Positions 1 through 7,884 are shown, numbered from the stretch's first letter. The stretch is DNA of 64,000 nt from Streptomyces sp. NBC_01497 (GCF_036250695.1 NZ_CP109427.1:7750001-7814000); one strand, 5' to 3'. Numbers and translations are program-made. The notes: a model not told the origin generated them from the letters alone.

Positions 1-173
1 TGAGCGACGCGGTCAACCCGGCGCCGGGTCTGATGGCCGGGCTGTGGGTGGTGCTGGTCGTCTACGCGGCGATGACCTTCGCCACCGTGTACGTGCTGCG
101 CCGCCTGACCCGCGTGACACCCGTGCCCGTCGCACCGCAGGAGAGCGACGTCCTGGACTACCCCGTCGTCTGA
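1..173 (+). CDS. cydA: Cytochrome bd oxidase subunit I, C-terminal end
   Basis: Only the last 57 codons of this gene lie in the window; it enters from the left edge and stops with TGA at 171-173. The visible part contains one hydrophobic segment (about residues 12-33 of the fragment), a basic stretch and a short hydrophilic tail ending in DYPVV, which is how the last membrane helix of CydA-type proteins usually finishes. The call rests mainly on the next gene, which is a clear cydB only 47 bases downstream on the same strand, since cydA and cydB are normally adjacent. Together they form the heme-containing quinol oxidase of the plasma membrane that reduces oxygen under low aeration. The fragment shows no heme ligand or quinol loop, so the identification depends on context. 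Confidence 0.8.
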   Translation, partial: SDAVNPAPGLMAGLWVVLVVYAAMTFATVYVLRRLTRVTPVPVAPQESDVLDYPVV

Positions 174-220
174 CCCGACACCGGGCCCCGTCCCTCGGGT
201 CCCCGCAGCAGGAGGCGAAC

Positions 221-1270
221 GTGATCGCAGACGTGATGCTGGCCGTGATGTGGGTGGGCCTCACCTGCTACGCCCTGTTCGGCGGGGCCGATTTCGGCGC
301 CGGGTTCTGGGACCTCCTCGCCGGCCGGGGCCGCCGGGGCGGGCGGCGCCGCAAACTCATCGAGCACAGCATCGGCCCGGTGTGGGAGGCCAACCACGTC
401 TGGCTGATCTTCGTTCTGGTGATGCTGTGGGCCTGCTTCTCGCCGGTGTTCGCGGCCGTCCTGTCCACCCTCTACATCCCGCTCACCCTGACGGCGCTCG
501 GCATCATCGCCCGGGGCGCCGCCTTCGCCTTCCGCAAGGCCAGCACGGAGATGTGGCAGCAGCGCCTGTTCGGCGGCTGCTTCGCGCTGTCCTCCGTGAT
601 CACCCCGCTGTTCCTCGGCGCGGTCGCGGGCGGCGTGGCCTCGGGCCGGGTGCCCCCCGGTATCGCCGAGGGCGACACGGTGACGAGCTGGATCAACCCG
701 ACGTCGGCGCTCGGCGGCGTCATCGCCGTACTGACCTGCGCCCACCTCGCCGCGGTCTACCTGTGCGCGGACGCCGTGCGCGCAGGCGACGACGTGGAGG
801 CGGCCGACTTCCGCCGCAGAGCGGTGGCCAGCGGACTCGCCTGCGGAATCGTCGCCCTGGCCGGTATCGCCGTGCTCGACCAGGACGCGCCCGTCCTCTT
901 CCACGGCCTCACCCACCGTGCCCTGGCGCTCGTCGTCGTCGGCGCCGTGGCGGGCCTCGCGGACGTGGCGCTGCTGGTGCGTGGCCGGTACGTCCTGGCG
1001 CGGGGAGCGGCGGCGCTCGCGGTGGCGGCGATCCTGTGGGCCTGGGGCGTGGCGCAGTACCCGAACATGCTCGTTCCGTCGACCACCGTCTCCGACACCG
1101 CCTCGCACACGTCGGTGCTCATCGCGTCCCTGATCTCCGTCGGTGTGGGCCTCCTGGTCCTCACCCCGTCGCTGTGGCTGCTCTACGCGACGTTCCAGCG
1201 CACCCCGGAGCGCGGTGGCCCGGGCGGTGGGCGTCCCGGCGCCGGCGGTGAGCCGGGCCGCGCCGTCTGA
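221..1270 (+). CDS. cydB: Cytochrome bd oxidase subunit II
   Basis: This 349-residue integral membrane protein is the second subunit of the cytochrome bd quinol oxidase, a terminal oxidase of the plasma membrane. The N-terminal GGADFGAGFWDLLAG segment (about residues 22-36) is the diagnostic CydB signature, followed by an EANHVWLIF segment and a string of about eight to nine hydrophobic helices to residue 330. Length fits the family. The start is the GTG at 221, with a GGAGG ribosome binding site at 211-215; a longer open frame upstream overlaps cydA and lacks the family N-terminus. The tail after the last helix is short, Gly/Pro/Arg rich and probably cytoplasmic. It follows cydA by 47 bases and is probably co-transcribed. 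A cydDC transporter gene is not seen immediately downstream. Confidence 0.95.
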   Translation: MIADVMLAVMWVGLTCYALFGGADFGAGFWDLLAGRGRRGGRRRKLIEHSIGPVWEANHVWLIFVLVMLWACFSPVFAAVLSTLYIPLTLTALGIIARGAAFAFRKASTEMWQQRLFGGCFALSSVITPLFLGAVAGGVASGRVPPGIAEGDTVTSWINPTSALGGVIAVLTCAHLAAVYLCADAVRAGDDVEAADFRRRAVASGLACGIVALAGIAVLDQDAPVLFHGLTHRALALVVVGAVAGLADVALLVRGRYVLARGAAALAVAAILWAWGVAQYPNMLVPSTTVSDTASHTSVLIASLISVGVGLLVLTPSLWLLYATFQRTPERGGPGGGRPGAGGEPGRAV

Positions 1271-1321
1271 CGTCCCGGTACCGCTCGTCTCCTGGGACCG
1301 GACGCCGTCACCGCCCGTCGA

Positions 1322-1384
1322 CCCGCACCGCAGGCCCACCCCGCACCGCAGGCCCCCCGCACCGCCACCGCCACCGCCACCGCC
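1322..1384. repeat. Short direct repeats in the cydB-sigma factor gap
   Basis: A 16-base element (CCCGCACCGCAGGCCC) occurs twice, at about 1322-1337 and 1340-1355, and is followed by four copies of the hexamer ACCGCC at 1361-1384. It lies in the 287-base gap between cydB and the sigma factor gene. The gap has no convincing gene. This looks like ordinary slippage repeats in GC-rich noncoding DNA; no function is proposed. Confidence 0.6.
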
Positions 1385-1557
1385 GTCGACCCGTACCGCC
1401 CGGGACGCGCGCGACGGGCCTGGTACCGCCGTCGGCGCGGCCGTACGAGGGCCCGCTACCGACGGGTCGCGCCGGTCGGGCAACCGAACCCCCTTCCCAA
1501 CCGGTTGACCGTGTGTGAAGGACACTGGCTCGACAGGGACACGATGGCGAGGGCACG

Positions 1558-2082
1558 GTGGTGACGGGCACTACACCGGACTTCGAGGAGTTCGTCGCCG
1601 CGCGCGGACCGCAACTGCTGCGTGCGGCCTGGATGCTGACCGGCGACGCCCATCTCGCCGAGGATCTCCTGCAGACCGCGCTGGCGAAGATCTGGCCCCG
1701 GTGGCACCGCGTCGCCACGCAGAACCCCGAGGCGTACGCCCGCAAGGTGCTCGTGAACACCTTCTCGTCATGGTGGCAGCGCCGGTGGCGCAGCGAGGTG
1801 CCGCACGGGGAGGTCCCCGACTCCGTCACCGCCGACGTCTTCCCCGCGGTCGATCTGGAGCACTCCCTGGCCCACCTGGTCCATTCCCTGCCCGGGCGCC
1901 AACGCGCTGTCGTCTTCCTGCGGTTCTTCGAGGACCTGAGCGTCGAGGAGACTGCCGCGATACTCGGCTGCCGCCCCGGCACGGTCAAGAGCCAGACGTC
2001 CAAGGCCCTGAGCGTCCTGCGCGAGCAACTGGTGGCTGTACGGAACCGAGAGGAGGACGCTCCCTGTGCCGGGCACCGATGA
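1558..2082 (+). CDS. ECF RNA polymerase sigma factor, SigE-type family
   Basis: This 174-residue protein is an extracytoplasmic-function sigma factor with only the two core regions. Region 2 covers about residues 10-75 (RAAWMLTGDAHLAEDLLQTA, then the WPRWHRV and FSSWWQRRWR segments that contact the -10 DNA), and region 4 about residues 100-155, including LPGRQRAVVFLRFFEDLSV and the helix-turn-helix ILGCRPGTVKSQTSKAL. Size and wording match the actinobacterial SigE-family group often annotated as sigma-70 factor, sigma-E family. The start is one of two consecutive GTG codons at 1558 or 1561, preceded by GAGGG. Its last 17 bases overlap the next gene, which encodes a one-pass membrane protein; this coupling suggests that the partner controls it, although no zinc anti-sigma motif is visible. 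Confidence 0.92.
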   Translation: MVTGTTPDFEEFVAARGPQLLRAAWMLTGDAHLAEDLLQTALAKIWPRWHRVATQNPEAYARKVLVNTFSSWWQRRWRSEVPHGEVPDSVTADVFPAVDLEHSLAHLVHSLPGRQRAVVFLRFFEDLSVEETAAILGCRPGTVKSQTSKALSVLREQLVAVRNREEDAPCAGHR

Positions 2083-2887
2083 CGAACTGGAACGGCAACT
2101 GCGTGCGGTCCTGAGGCGCGGTGTGCCCCCGCTCACCGCGCCCGGTGACCGGATGCGGCAGATCCGCCACCGGGTCGGCCTGCGCCGCCTGCGCCGTCTG
2201 CTGCTGGCGGCCGCCGTCACGGCGGCCGCCGCCGTCGCCCTCGGGGGGTACGTGCTCGGGCCGGGACCGCTGCCCGGCTCCGGCGCCCAGGGCCCGGGGG
2301 CCGTGACCCCCGCCGCGCCGCCCCGCGCCGTCCCGCCCGGCGCCGTGCCGGGGCTGGTGCCGCGCACGGTCGACGTCCTCGGCGTGACCATCACGCTCCC
2401 CGGGGGCTGGCACCCCGTCTCGGCCGTCGACGAGCGGGGGATCCCGCACGAGTTCGTCGGCAACCGGGTGGTCGCCGACACGGCGACGTGCGTACGCGCC
2501 GGTGTCGCCCACTACGCGTGCCTTCCCCTGCTCAAGCTCACCGGCGGCCAGGTACTGATCTCCTTCGAGCACACCGAAGCGGCCAGGACGCCGTACGGCA
2601 CGGAGCCGTTCACCGTGAAGGCAGTGCACGCGCCCGGTGCCGGGTGCCTGGCGCTCGGCGGCGACCGGGAGCTGACCGGCCGGGGCGAGGCGCCGGCGGG
2701 CAAGGGCTGGACGATCACGGCGCACGCCTGCCTGTCCCACGCCTCGGACGCGACGCTCGCGGTGGCCAGGAAGGTGCTGGAGAGCGCCGTCCTCACCGAC
2801 CCCGCCCCCACCCCGACCGATGCGACCGCGCCCGCCTCCACCCCGACCGATGGCACCGCGCCCGCCACCACCTCGCCCGCCGGTTGA
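2066..2887 (+). CDS. One-pass membrane protein, putative sigma factor partner
   Basis: This 273-residue protein begins with a short charged cytoplasmic part (about residues 1-44), has one hydrophobic helix at about 45-64, and then a long outside domain. The outside part has a Pro/Ala-rich stretch at about 68-90, a folded domain at about 95-240 with several Cys residues (TCVRAG, HYACL, GAGCLAL, HACLSH) and a Thr/Ala/Pro tail made of a repeated TPTDGTAPA-like unit. It starts at GTG 2066 inside the end of the sigma factor gene, with a GAGGAGG site upstream, so the two are translationally coupled. Position and topology suggest an anti-sigma or sensing role, but I do not recognise a named anti-sigma domain and the outside domain family is unknown to me. 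Confidence 0.8.
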   Translation: MPGTDDELERQLRAVLRRGVPPLTAPGDRMRQIRHRVGLRRLRRLLLAAAVTAAAAVALGGYVLGPGPLPGSGAQGPGAVTPAAPPRAVPPGAVPGLVPRTVDVLGVTITLPGGWHPVSAVDERGIPHEFVGNRVVADTATCVRAGVAHYACLPLLKLTGGQVLISFEHTEAARTPYGTEPFTVKAVHAPGAGCLALGGDRELTGRGEAPAGKGWTITAHACLSHASDATLAVARKVLESAVLTDPAPTPTDATAPASTPTDGTAPATTSPAG

Positions 2888-3094
2888 CGACGGGCCGCCG
2901 ACCCCGCCGGCGGTGAGCGCGGCGCCGGCGGCGTCCACCGCACCCGCCCGCTGGGGCCAGGTCCACGTCCGTCCCCTCGTCCTTCGTCCGTGACCCCTCG
3001 CCGGCCGGACTCCGTCCCCACCTCGTGTTCCTCGACAAGCCGCCGGGCCACCGCTTGAACAGGCCCCCGCTCCGCCGCTCAGAAAGGTCCCCCC

Positions 3095-3913
3095 ATGTCA
3101 CCCCTGCACCGCAAGGAGCGACCCGCTTGCGTCCAGCGGCTCGTCCGGCATGCCGGACCCGTCCTCGTGACGGCCGCGCTCGGCGCGCTCTGCGCGTGCG
3201 GCGGCCCCGCCGCCGCACGGGAGCACGCGGCCACTCTCACCACCCAGGACGACCGCGGCGGCGCCCCGGCCCGGGCCACGAGTCCGGCCGCGCCCCCGGC
3301 TGCCACGCCGCCCGCGCCCGCCCTCCCGCGGCAGTTGCCCGGCCTGGGGGCGAGCACGCTCGCCGAGGTTCCGGCGAACGCCCGGCAGGCCCTCGTCGTC
3401 ACCGGCCGGAGCGCCGACTCGCCCGAGTCGTCCGCGGTGCTGTACCGGCGTACCACCGACGGCTGGCAGGCAGGGGCGACCTGGGCGGCACACAACGCGC
3501 TGCACGGCTGGAGCGGGCACCACCTCGCGGGTGACCTGCGCTCACCCGTGGGCGTCTTCGCCCTGACCGACGCCGGCGGGCTGCTGAGGGATCCTGGTAC
3601 GAAGCTCCCTTACTCCCACTCCGGCGGCTTCACGGTCGGAGGCACCGGCTTCGAGGGCGAGAACCTGGCCGGTTCGTTCGACTATGTCGTCGCGATCAAC
3701 TACAACCGCGAGCCCGGCACGTCCCCGCTGGACTGGACCCGGCCACTGGGGGCGGGCAGGGGTGGCGGCATCTGGCTCCACGTGGACCACGGCGGGCCGA
3801 CGCACGGCTGCGTCAGCCTCTCCGAGAGGCACATGCGGGACCTGCTGCGGACGCTCGACCCGTCGCTGCACCCGGTGGTGGTGATGGGTGACGCGCGGGC
3901 GCTGCGGCGCTGA
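3095..3913 (+). CDS. L,D-transpeptidase-type (YkuD) lipoprotein
   Basis: This 272-residue secreted protein carries the YkuD-type catalytic signature near its end: HVDHGGPTHGCVSLS at about residues 226-240, in which the Cys is the nucleophile and the upstream His the base. The N-terminus has a basic region, a hydrophobic segment and an LCAC sequence at about residues 32-35 that can serve as a lipobox, so it is probably a lipoprotein. An Ala/Pro/Thr linker (about 50-80) separates the anchor from the domain. The family forms 3-3 cross-links in peptidoglycan, or has related cell wall roles; members with this short HGCVSL form are often annotated only as L,D-transpeptidase family. The ATG at 3095 follows GAAAGG. 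The gene stands alone after a 207-base gap. Confidence 0.88.
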   Translation: MSPLHRKERPACVQRLVRHAGPVLVTAALGALCACGGPAAAREHAATLTTQDDRGGAPARATSPAAPPAATPPAPALPRQLPGLGASTLAEVPANARQALVVTGRSADSPESSAVLYRRTTDGWQAGATWAAHNALHGWSGHHLAGDLRSPVGVFALTDAGGLLRDPGTKLPYSHSGGFTVGGTGFEGENLAGSFDYVVAINYNREPGTSPLDWTRPLGAGRGGGIWLHVDHGGPTHGCVSLSERHMRDLLRTLDPSLHPVVVMGDARALRR

Positions 3914-3957
3914 GGAGACGGGTCCGGGGCCGAGCCGCTCGCTCCGGTCTGCCTGCC

Positions 3958-4015
3958 CCTCCGGACAGACAGGCAGGCAGGTAGTTGGGCAGACAGGTAG
4001 CTAGGCAGGCAGGTA
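3958..4015. repeat. GGCA/GACA simple repeat
   Basis: A stretch of imperfect tetramers (CAGACAGGCAGGCAGGTAG and a near copy) lies just after the L,D-transpeptidase gene. It is unlike the surrounding GC-rich DNA and marks the start of a gene-poor interval that runs to about 5100. It has the look of slippage-generated simple sequence; no coding potential is apparent. Confidence 0.65.
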
Positions 4016-4145
4016 TAGCTTTGCCCGCCGAAAGCAGGAAAACTCGTGAGGCTTTTTTCACGATTTCGCAGTGTTATGCTGGAAAAAGGCCTACGGGACG
4101 AGCGAGGGAGTTCGACCGGAGTAGCCGACTTTGACGGAGAGCTAC

Positions 4146-4254
4146 GGTTTTCCGCCGGGGCCGACGTCGACGGTCGGGCTGAGAGGCCAGAAGGTCGAAA
4201 GACCGGATGGCGACCCTTCGAACCTGATCCGGGTCATGCCGGCGCAGGGAGACC
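4146..4254 (+). promoter_or_regulatory. TPP riboswitch (THI element), apparently orphan
   Basis: The invariant pieces of the thiamine pyrophosphate aptamer are present in order: CTGAGAG at 4179-4185, ACCCTTCGAACCTGAT at 4213-4228, and GTCATGCCGGCGCAGGGA at 4233-4250. All helices can be drawn: P1 4146-4150 with 4250-4254, P2 GGG at 4157-4159 with CCC 4214-4216, P3 4161-4165 with 4173-4177, P4 CCTG 4223-4226 with CAGG 4245-4248, and P5 CCGG 4229-4232 with CCGG 4239-4242. An extra hairpin GGTC-GAAA-GACC at 4193-4204 sits between CTGAGA and P2, as in many actinobacterial members. TPP riboswitches control thiamine synthesis and uptake genes, yet no such gene follows; the next gene is convergent. 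The aptamer itself appears intact. Confidence 0.88.
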
Positions 4255-4273
4255 CGCCTCGTAGGTCGTCATG

Positions 4274-4293
4274 GGCCGCCCACCGGGGCGGCC
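4274..4293 (+). terminator. Terminator-like hairpin right after the TPP aptamer
   Basis: An 8-bp perfect GC stem, GGCCGCCC at 4274-4281 and GGGCGGCC at 4286-4293 with the loop ACCG, begins 19 bases after the aptamer and is followed by a moderately T-rich stretch (TTCGCGTGTCTTT). It could be the expression platform of the riboswitch or the end of a short RNA. The weak T tract lowers confidence. Confidence 0.5.
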
Positions 4294-4339
4294 TTCGCGT
4301 GTCTTTGGCCGACCGCGGGACCGAGGGGCCGGTCCGGCC

Positions 4340-4573
4340 TCACAGGGGGAACTGCCCCTTCTGCTGACCGCTGACCTTGATCCACGCGTCGGGGCCGTAG
4401 ACGACATCGACGGTGGGCTCCTCGTCGCCTTTGGTGATCCAGAGGGTCAGAGCGCCGCTGTTGTGAACCCCGTACGAGTAGTGATGAGCGTCGCTGTCGT
4501 CGAGTCGATGTTCCACACCGCCCTCGACGGACATCGCGCCGCTCGCGCCAGGCAACCAAAAGATGACGGACAT
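4340..4573 (-). CDS. Small conserved-looking hypothetical protein
   Basis: This 77-residue acidic protein reads convincingly as coding: strong third-position GC, and a sequence with alternating beta-type segments (HHYSYGVHNSGALTLWITK and VDVVYGPDAWIKVSG). There is no signal peptide or membrane helix. I recognise the general style of small Streptomyces proteins but no named family. It converges on the riboswitch at 4146-4254, so its stop lies 47 bases from the riboswitch hairpin. Upstream of its ATG at 4573 is AT-richer DNA that could hold its promoter. The overlapping plus-strand frame from 4271 is its mirror and is not treated as a gene. Confidence 0.6.
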   Translation of the reverse strand: MSVIFWLPGASGAMSVEGGVEHRLDDSDAHHYSYGVHNSGALTLWITKGDEEPTVDVVYGPDAWIKVSGQQKGQFPL

Positions 4574-4779
4574 ACTTCGATTTTACGCCTGAAACAGGAT
4601 GATTCGGGCGCTTCTTCCGATGTGGCCGGGCACCGCAGCTCGCTTCCCCTTCGGTGCGCCGGCCAACCCGCCGTCCTGATCTTTCCCGGTCGGCTCCTCC
4701 GGAACCGCTGTCACGGGGCCGAGCGCCCATCGGGGAGAGCCGCGAGGTGCGTGGCGTAGCGGCCCTGCTCGGGCCGGAG

Positions 4780-4950
4780 CAATGCGCATTCCGCCTCGCC
4801 CACGGCTCATGGCGGCCAACTGCTCGAAGCAGCTGAACCGTTGGACGCCGGGGCTGAGCAGGACGACCCCGTCGGCCACCTCACCGTCTGCCGCCTCGAA
4901 GGCGTGGGCCCGTTCCGGTGGAATGACGACGAGCCCCCCTGCCCACCGAG
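4780..4950 (-). pseudogene. Remnant of a cupin-domain protein
   Basis: Translated on the minus strand, the DNA gives GGLVVIPPERAHAFEAADG followed by VVLLSPGVQRFSCFEQLAAM. This resembles the last strands and C-terminal helix of bacterial cupins, where a metal-site His sits in an IPPxxxH segment and a PGVxRFxxF segment follows. Toward the expected N-terminal half (from about 4950 up) the sequence turns into a 42-bp tandem duplication, and after the helix the frame runs into unrelated Arg/Gly/Pro-rich residues. The frame stays open from 5110 to 4583, but a complete cupin is not there, so I call it a fragment. The remainder of the interval 4574-5119 holds nothing else I can support. Confidence 0.45.
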
Positions 4951-4951
4951 G

Positions 4952-5035
4952 CCGGCGTGTCGCCGGGGCGGAAAGGCATCGTCCCGTCCCGCACCGGCGT
5001 GTCGCCGGGGCGGAAAGGCATCGTCCCGTCCCGCA
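4952..5035. repeat. 42-bp perfect tandem duplication
   Basis: Two identical adjacent 42-base copies occupy 4952-4993 and 4994-5035; each begins CCGGCGTGTCGCCGGGG. The length is a multiple of three, so the duplication keeps any reading frame. It lies at the point where the cupin remnant loses similarity to its family, suggesting a local rearrangement. Confidence 0.9.
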
Positions 5036-5119
5036 CGGAGAAAACCTCGTGGGACGGCTTGTGAGGAGGAGACAGCGTTCCCACCCCGCCGCCGGTCTGT
5101 TTCCGGGCACGGGGAGCGA

Positions 5120-5347
5120 CTACGGCGATTCCTCCGGATTCGCGTTCCAGTGGTGCGCGTGCCCGCCGCGCCACTCCACCCAGGCCGGATTGTCGAGCAG
5201 CGGCCACGCGTCGTCGAGACCCGCCCGCCGCAACAGCTCCACCAGATCGAAGTCGTCATGCGCGAGACCCAGGCTCGCGCCATGCGCCGTGACGCGCCGG
5301 CCGCCCTGGTCCGACGGCCGCTGCACGACGATCGGCGCACCCGGCAT
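5120..5347 (-). CDS. Small conserved hypothetical protein
   Basis: A 75-residue protein beginning MPGAPIVVQRPSDQGGRRV and containing VELLRRAGLDDAWPLLDNP and VEWRGGHAHHWNA. Small actinobacterial proteins with the same plan (IVVxRxxxxGGRRVTxxG, then an aliphatic LLRRAGL helix and a WVEWRGG ending) are common, and their function is unknown to me. No signal or membrane segment is seen. The ATG at 5347 was chosen because the family-like sequence starts there; no good ribosome binding site precedes it, so the start is uncertain. It lies alone between the cupin remnant and the amidase gene. Confidence 0.6.
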   Translation of the reverse strand: MPGAPIVVQRPSDQGGRRVTAHGASLGLAHDDFDLVELLRRAGLDDAWPLLDNPAWVEWRGGHAHHWNANPEESP

Positions 5348-5439
5348 ACGTACAGGATGCGCCGATCGGAACGCTCCGGCATCCGCGGGCGGCGGCCCCG
5401 GCCCGGGCAGGACAGGACAGGGCGCCACCGCCCCCGCCG

Positions 5440-7437
5440 CTAACCCGCCCGGTGCACGACCACGTCGGCGGCCTTCACGAACGCGACACGCTCGCCGAAC
5501 TGGATCTCGTAGTACTGCTCCGAACCCTTGACCCACGCCTGGCCCGACGTGTCGAAGGTCGTCGAGTAGAAGTACTCACCGGGCGTACGGCCGCCCACCA
5601 CGTAGCTCTGCCCCGCGGGCAGGGTGTACTGCAGCGGTGTCTGCGCCTGTACGGGCACCCCGGCCGGGTACGCGGACGCCTCCGGGTACGCGCGGCCGTA
5701 CACGGGGACCGAGGCGAGGCCGGGACGCGGCGTGATGACGGTGCCGCGCGCGGGCAGCGTCGTGGGGCGGTTGCGCGGATCGTGGAACCACGCCTTCTGC
5801 CCGAGGTACCAGATCGCGGTCCAGTCGCCCCGGCGGTCCGCCACCGCGTACTGCTGGCCCGTCGAGGCACGTGCCCCCGTGTCGTTCACGTCCAGGGTCG
5901 TGTCGCCCGTCGGATGCAGACCGATGTCCTTGACGAGCGGTGCGCTCTCGTTCGGGGCCGTGCGCAGCTCGATCGCGCTGGATCCGTGCGCGGCGCAGGG
6001 TGCCCCGGCGGTGACGCACCCGGTCAGGGCCGGCTTGTTGTCACGGTAGGCCGGGTCGATGGTCACCACGTCCGCGTTGCGGCCCGCGGTGGCGTGCAGC
6101 GGCGCGCCGATCAGCTGGAAGTAGTGTGCCCAGTCCCAGTAGGGGCCCGGGTCGGTGTGCATCCCGGCCACCGTCGAGGGTGTGGTGCCCGGCACGTTGT
6201 CGTGGCCGATGATGTGCTGCCGGTCCACCGGAATGTGGTAACGGTTCGTCAGGTAGCGCACCAGGCTCGCCGACGACTCGTACATCGACTCCGTGAACCA
6301 CGCGTCCGGGTCGGCGAGGAAGCCCTCGTTCTCGATACCGATGGACTTCGAGTTGATGTACCAGTTGCCCGCGTGCCAGCCCACGTCCTTGGTCGCCATG
6401 TGCTGCGCGACCGCGCCGTCCGAGGAGCGCACGGTGTAGTGCCACCCCAGGTACGTCGGGTCCTGGACGAGACCCAGGGTGCTGTCCCAGGTCTCCTCGG
6501 TGTCGTGGATGACGATGTAGTCGACCGAGGAGTCCTTCGGGCGGTCGGCGAGGTCGTGGTTGCCGTAGTCGCCCGGGTCGGGTCCGTACTGCTCGTAGGG
6601 AGCGGGCACCCACGAGCACGCGACGGTCGGCGGGCACTCGGTCTTCGACGGTCCGCCGGCGGGTGCGCGCAGCGCGGCGACCTGTGCCGCCCGGGGGGTG
6701 AGCCCCGGCTGTGCCGCGAGGGTCACGTGCCCGCCGTCGTCGGTCGTCCGGCTCTGGCCTGTGCGCAGCGTCCGGTAGACGTTGTCGGCGAACGACGCGG
6801 CGGCCGAGGACGAGTCCGAGCCGGCGTAGCGGGCCACCGCCCCGTACCAGTCGGCCGGGTCGGAGCCGAGCGGATTGCCGAGCGCCTTCTGGTCGGCGGC
6901 GAGCAGCGCCGCGCCCGCCGCCACGTTGGCGGCCGGGTCGGTACGGACCCGGTCCTCGGACAGCCCGGTCAGCGCGGCGGCACGCACCGCCGTACGCGAC
7001 GACGCCGGAAGGGCGGCCGTGGCGGGGAGCGCGGTCCGGGCCGCGGGGGCCGGGGCGTCCTTCATCGGCCGGGCGTCGTCGCCCCGAGGGTCGCTCTCGC
7101 CGACCGGCGCGGTCCGCGACTGCGCCAGGGCGGTATGGGCGTCGGTCAGGTGCATGGGCCCGTAGCCGCCGTCCACACTGGGCCGTCCCGCGTGGGTGTC
7201 CCAGCGGGACTCCATGTAGCCCACCGCGAGCAGGACACTCGCCGGTACGTGGTACTGGCGGGCGGCGTCGGTGAACGCCCGCTGGAGGGACGCGGGTGCC
7301 TGCGGTCCCGCCGCGGTCGCGGGCTGGGTGACGCCGAGGACCGGCAGCAGCGCGGCGGCCGCGCCGGCCGCCAGGGCCGTTCGCAGGACGGGCGGCCTGG
7401 GCCTCAGTCTCGAACGCGACGGGATGTGACCTCGCAT
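5440..7437 (-). CDS. Secreted N-acetylmuramoyl-L-alanine amidase, multidomain
   Basis: A 665-residue exported peptidoglycan hydrolase. Residues 1-43 form a Sec signal ending near ATAAG. Residues about 45-100 (PASVLLAVGYMESRWD, then YGPMHLTD) resemble a lysozyme/transglycosylase-like lobe with a catalytic-type Glu. The amidase_2 domain covers about 300-440: VIHDTEE at about 305, HAGNWYINSKSIGIENEG, GHDNVPGT and MHTDPG, which supply the zinc-binding His residues and the Glu/Asp of the family. The last 200 residues look like SH3-type wall-binding repeats (YAVADRRGDWTAIWYLGQKAWFHDP and YYEIQFGERVAFVKAAD). It cleaves the bond between MurNAc and the stem peptide. The ATG at 7437 has AGGAG upstream; an earlier in-frame start at 7512 would put the signal peptide too far inside. 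Confidence 0.92.
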   Translation of the reverse strand: MRGHIPSRSRLRPRPPVLRTALAAGAAAALLPVLGVTQPATAAGPQAPASLQRAFTDAARQYHVPASVLLAVGYMESRWDTHAGRPSVDGGYGPMHLTDAHTALAQSRTAPVGESDPRGDDARPMKDAPAPAARTALPATAALPASSRTAVRAAALTGLSEDRVRTDPAANVAAGAALLAADQKALGNPLGSDPADWYGAVARYAGSDSSSAAASFADNVYRTLRTGQSRTTDDGGHVTLAAQPGLTPRAAQVAALRAPAGGPSKTECPPTVACSWVPAPYEQYGPDPGDYGNHDLADRPKDSSVDYIVIHDTEETWDSTLGLVQDPTYLGWHYTVRSSDGAVAQHMATKDVGWHAGNWYINSKSIGIENEGFLADPDAWFTESMYESSASLVRYLTNRYHIPVDRQHIIGHDNVPGTTPSTVAGMHTDPGPYWDWAHYFQLIGAPLHATAGRNADVVTIDPAYRDNKPALTGCVTAGAPCAAHGSSAIELRTAPNESAPLVKDIGLHPTGDTTLDVNDTGARASTGQQYAVADRRGDWTAIWYLGQKAWFHDPRNRPTTLPARGTVITPRPGLASVPVYGRAYPEASAYPAGVPVQAQTPLQYTLPAGQSYVVGGRTPGEYFYSTTFDTSGQAWVKGSEQYYEIQFGERVAFVKAADVVVHRAG

Positions 7438-7483
7438 GGGGCAGCTCCTGGGGGGATCGAGTGTGCGTGCGGCGCCGGCCCCA

Positions 7484-7512
7484 GGAGTACCCCGCCGGCA
7501 ACTGATCGTCAA
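7484..7512 (-). promoter_or_regulatory. Candidate promoter of the amidase gene
   Basis: On the minus strand, TTGACG (7512-7507) and TACTCC (7489-7484) are separated by 17 bases, 47 bases before the amidase ATG. Both hexamers are near the vegetative consensus, although the -10 lacks the final T. Confidence 0.35.
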
Positions 7513-7884
7513 CTACCCGGGGGCGAGGGCGATTGCGCACGTCAGCGCGGTAACTTCAGGTCTTCGGGGCGGCGGTGGCGTGGCCTGCGCGGCGTCAGTG
7601 GGCCATACCTGTGGCGCCGTTCCGGCGGCCCTGGATGGTTACCCGCCCGAAACGCGGCGCGCCCGGTCCCGGCGGTCCGACGGGCCGGGTGGGCGCGGAG
7701 CACGGGCCGGGCGCCGGGCTCGGTGGGGGCGGCGGCCCGCACGGTCCTGGCTCGATCCGCGGCCCGCCGCCCTGGCGCGGGCACCGGGCCGCACCGGGGT
7801 GCGGCCCGGCGGACACGCCTGGCGGCCCGGCAGCGAGCGGGGCTGCCGGACCGCGGGGGGAGTGGATGCGCGGATGCGCCCTGC
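7513..7884. other. Intergenic interval without a supported gene
   Basis: This 372-base stretch separates two minus-strand genes for secreted proteins. It becomes very GC rich from about 7600 on. The overlapping open frames in it are Arg/Pro/Gly-rich with no recognisable domain. It should contain the 3' end signals of the ThuA-ricin gene's transcript or upstream control of the amidase gene, but no strong hairpin or operator stands out. Confidence 0.6.

Noticed and set aside
4271..4759. A 162-codon plus-strand frame starting right after the TPP riboswitch, which could have been its target gene.
   Set aside because: It is the mirror of the better minus-strand gene at 4340-4573, has no ribosome binding site, its ATG lies inside the GC hairpin, and its residues match no thiamine-related or other family.
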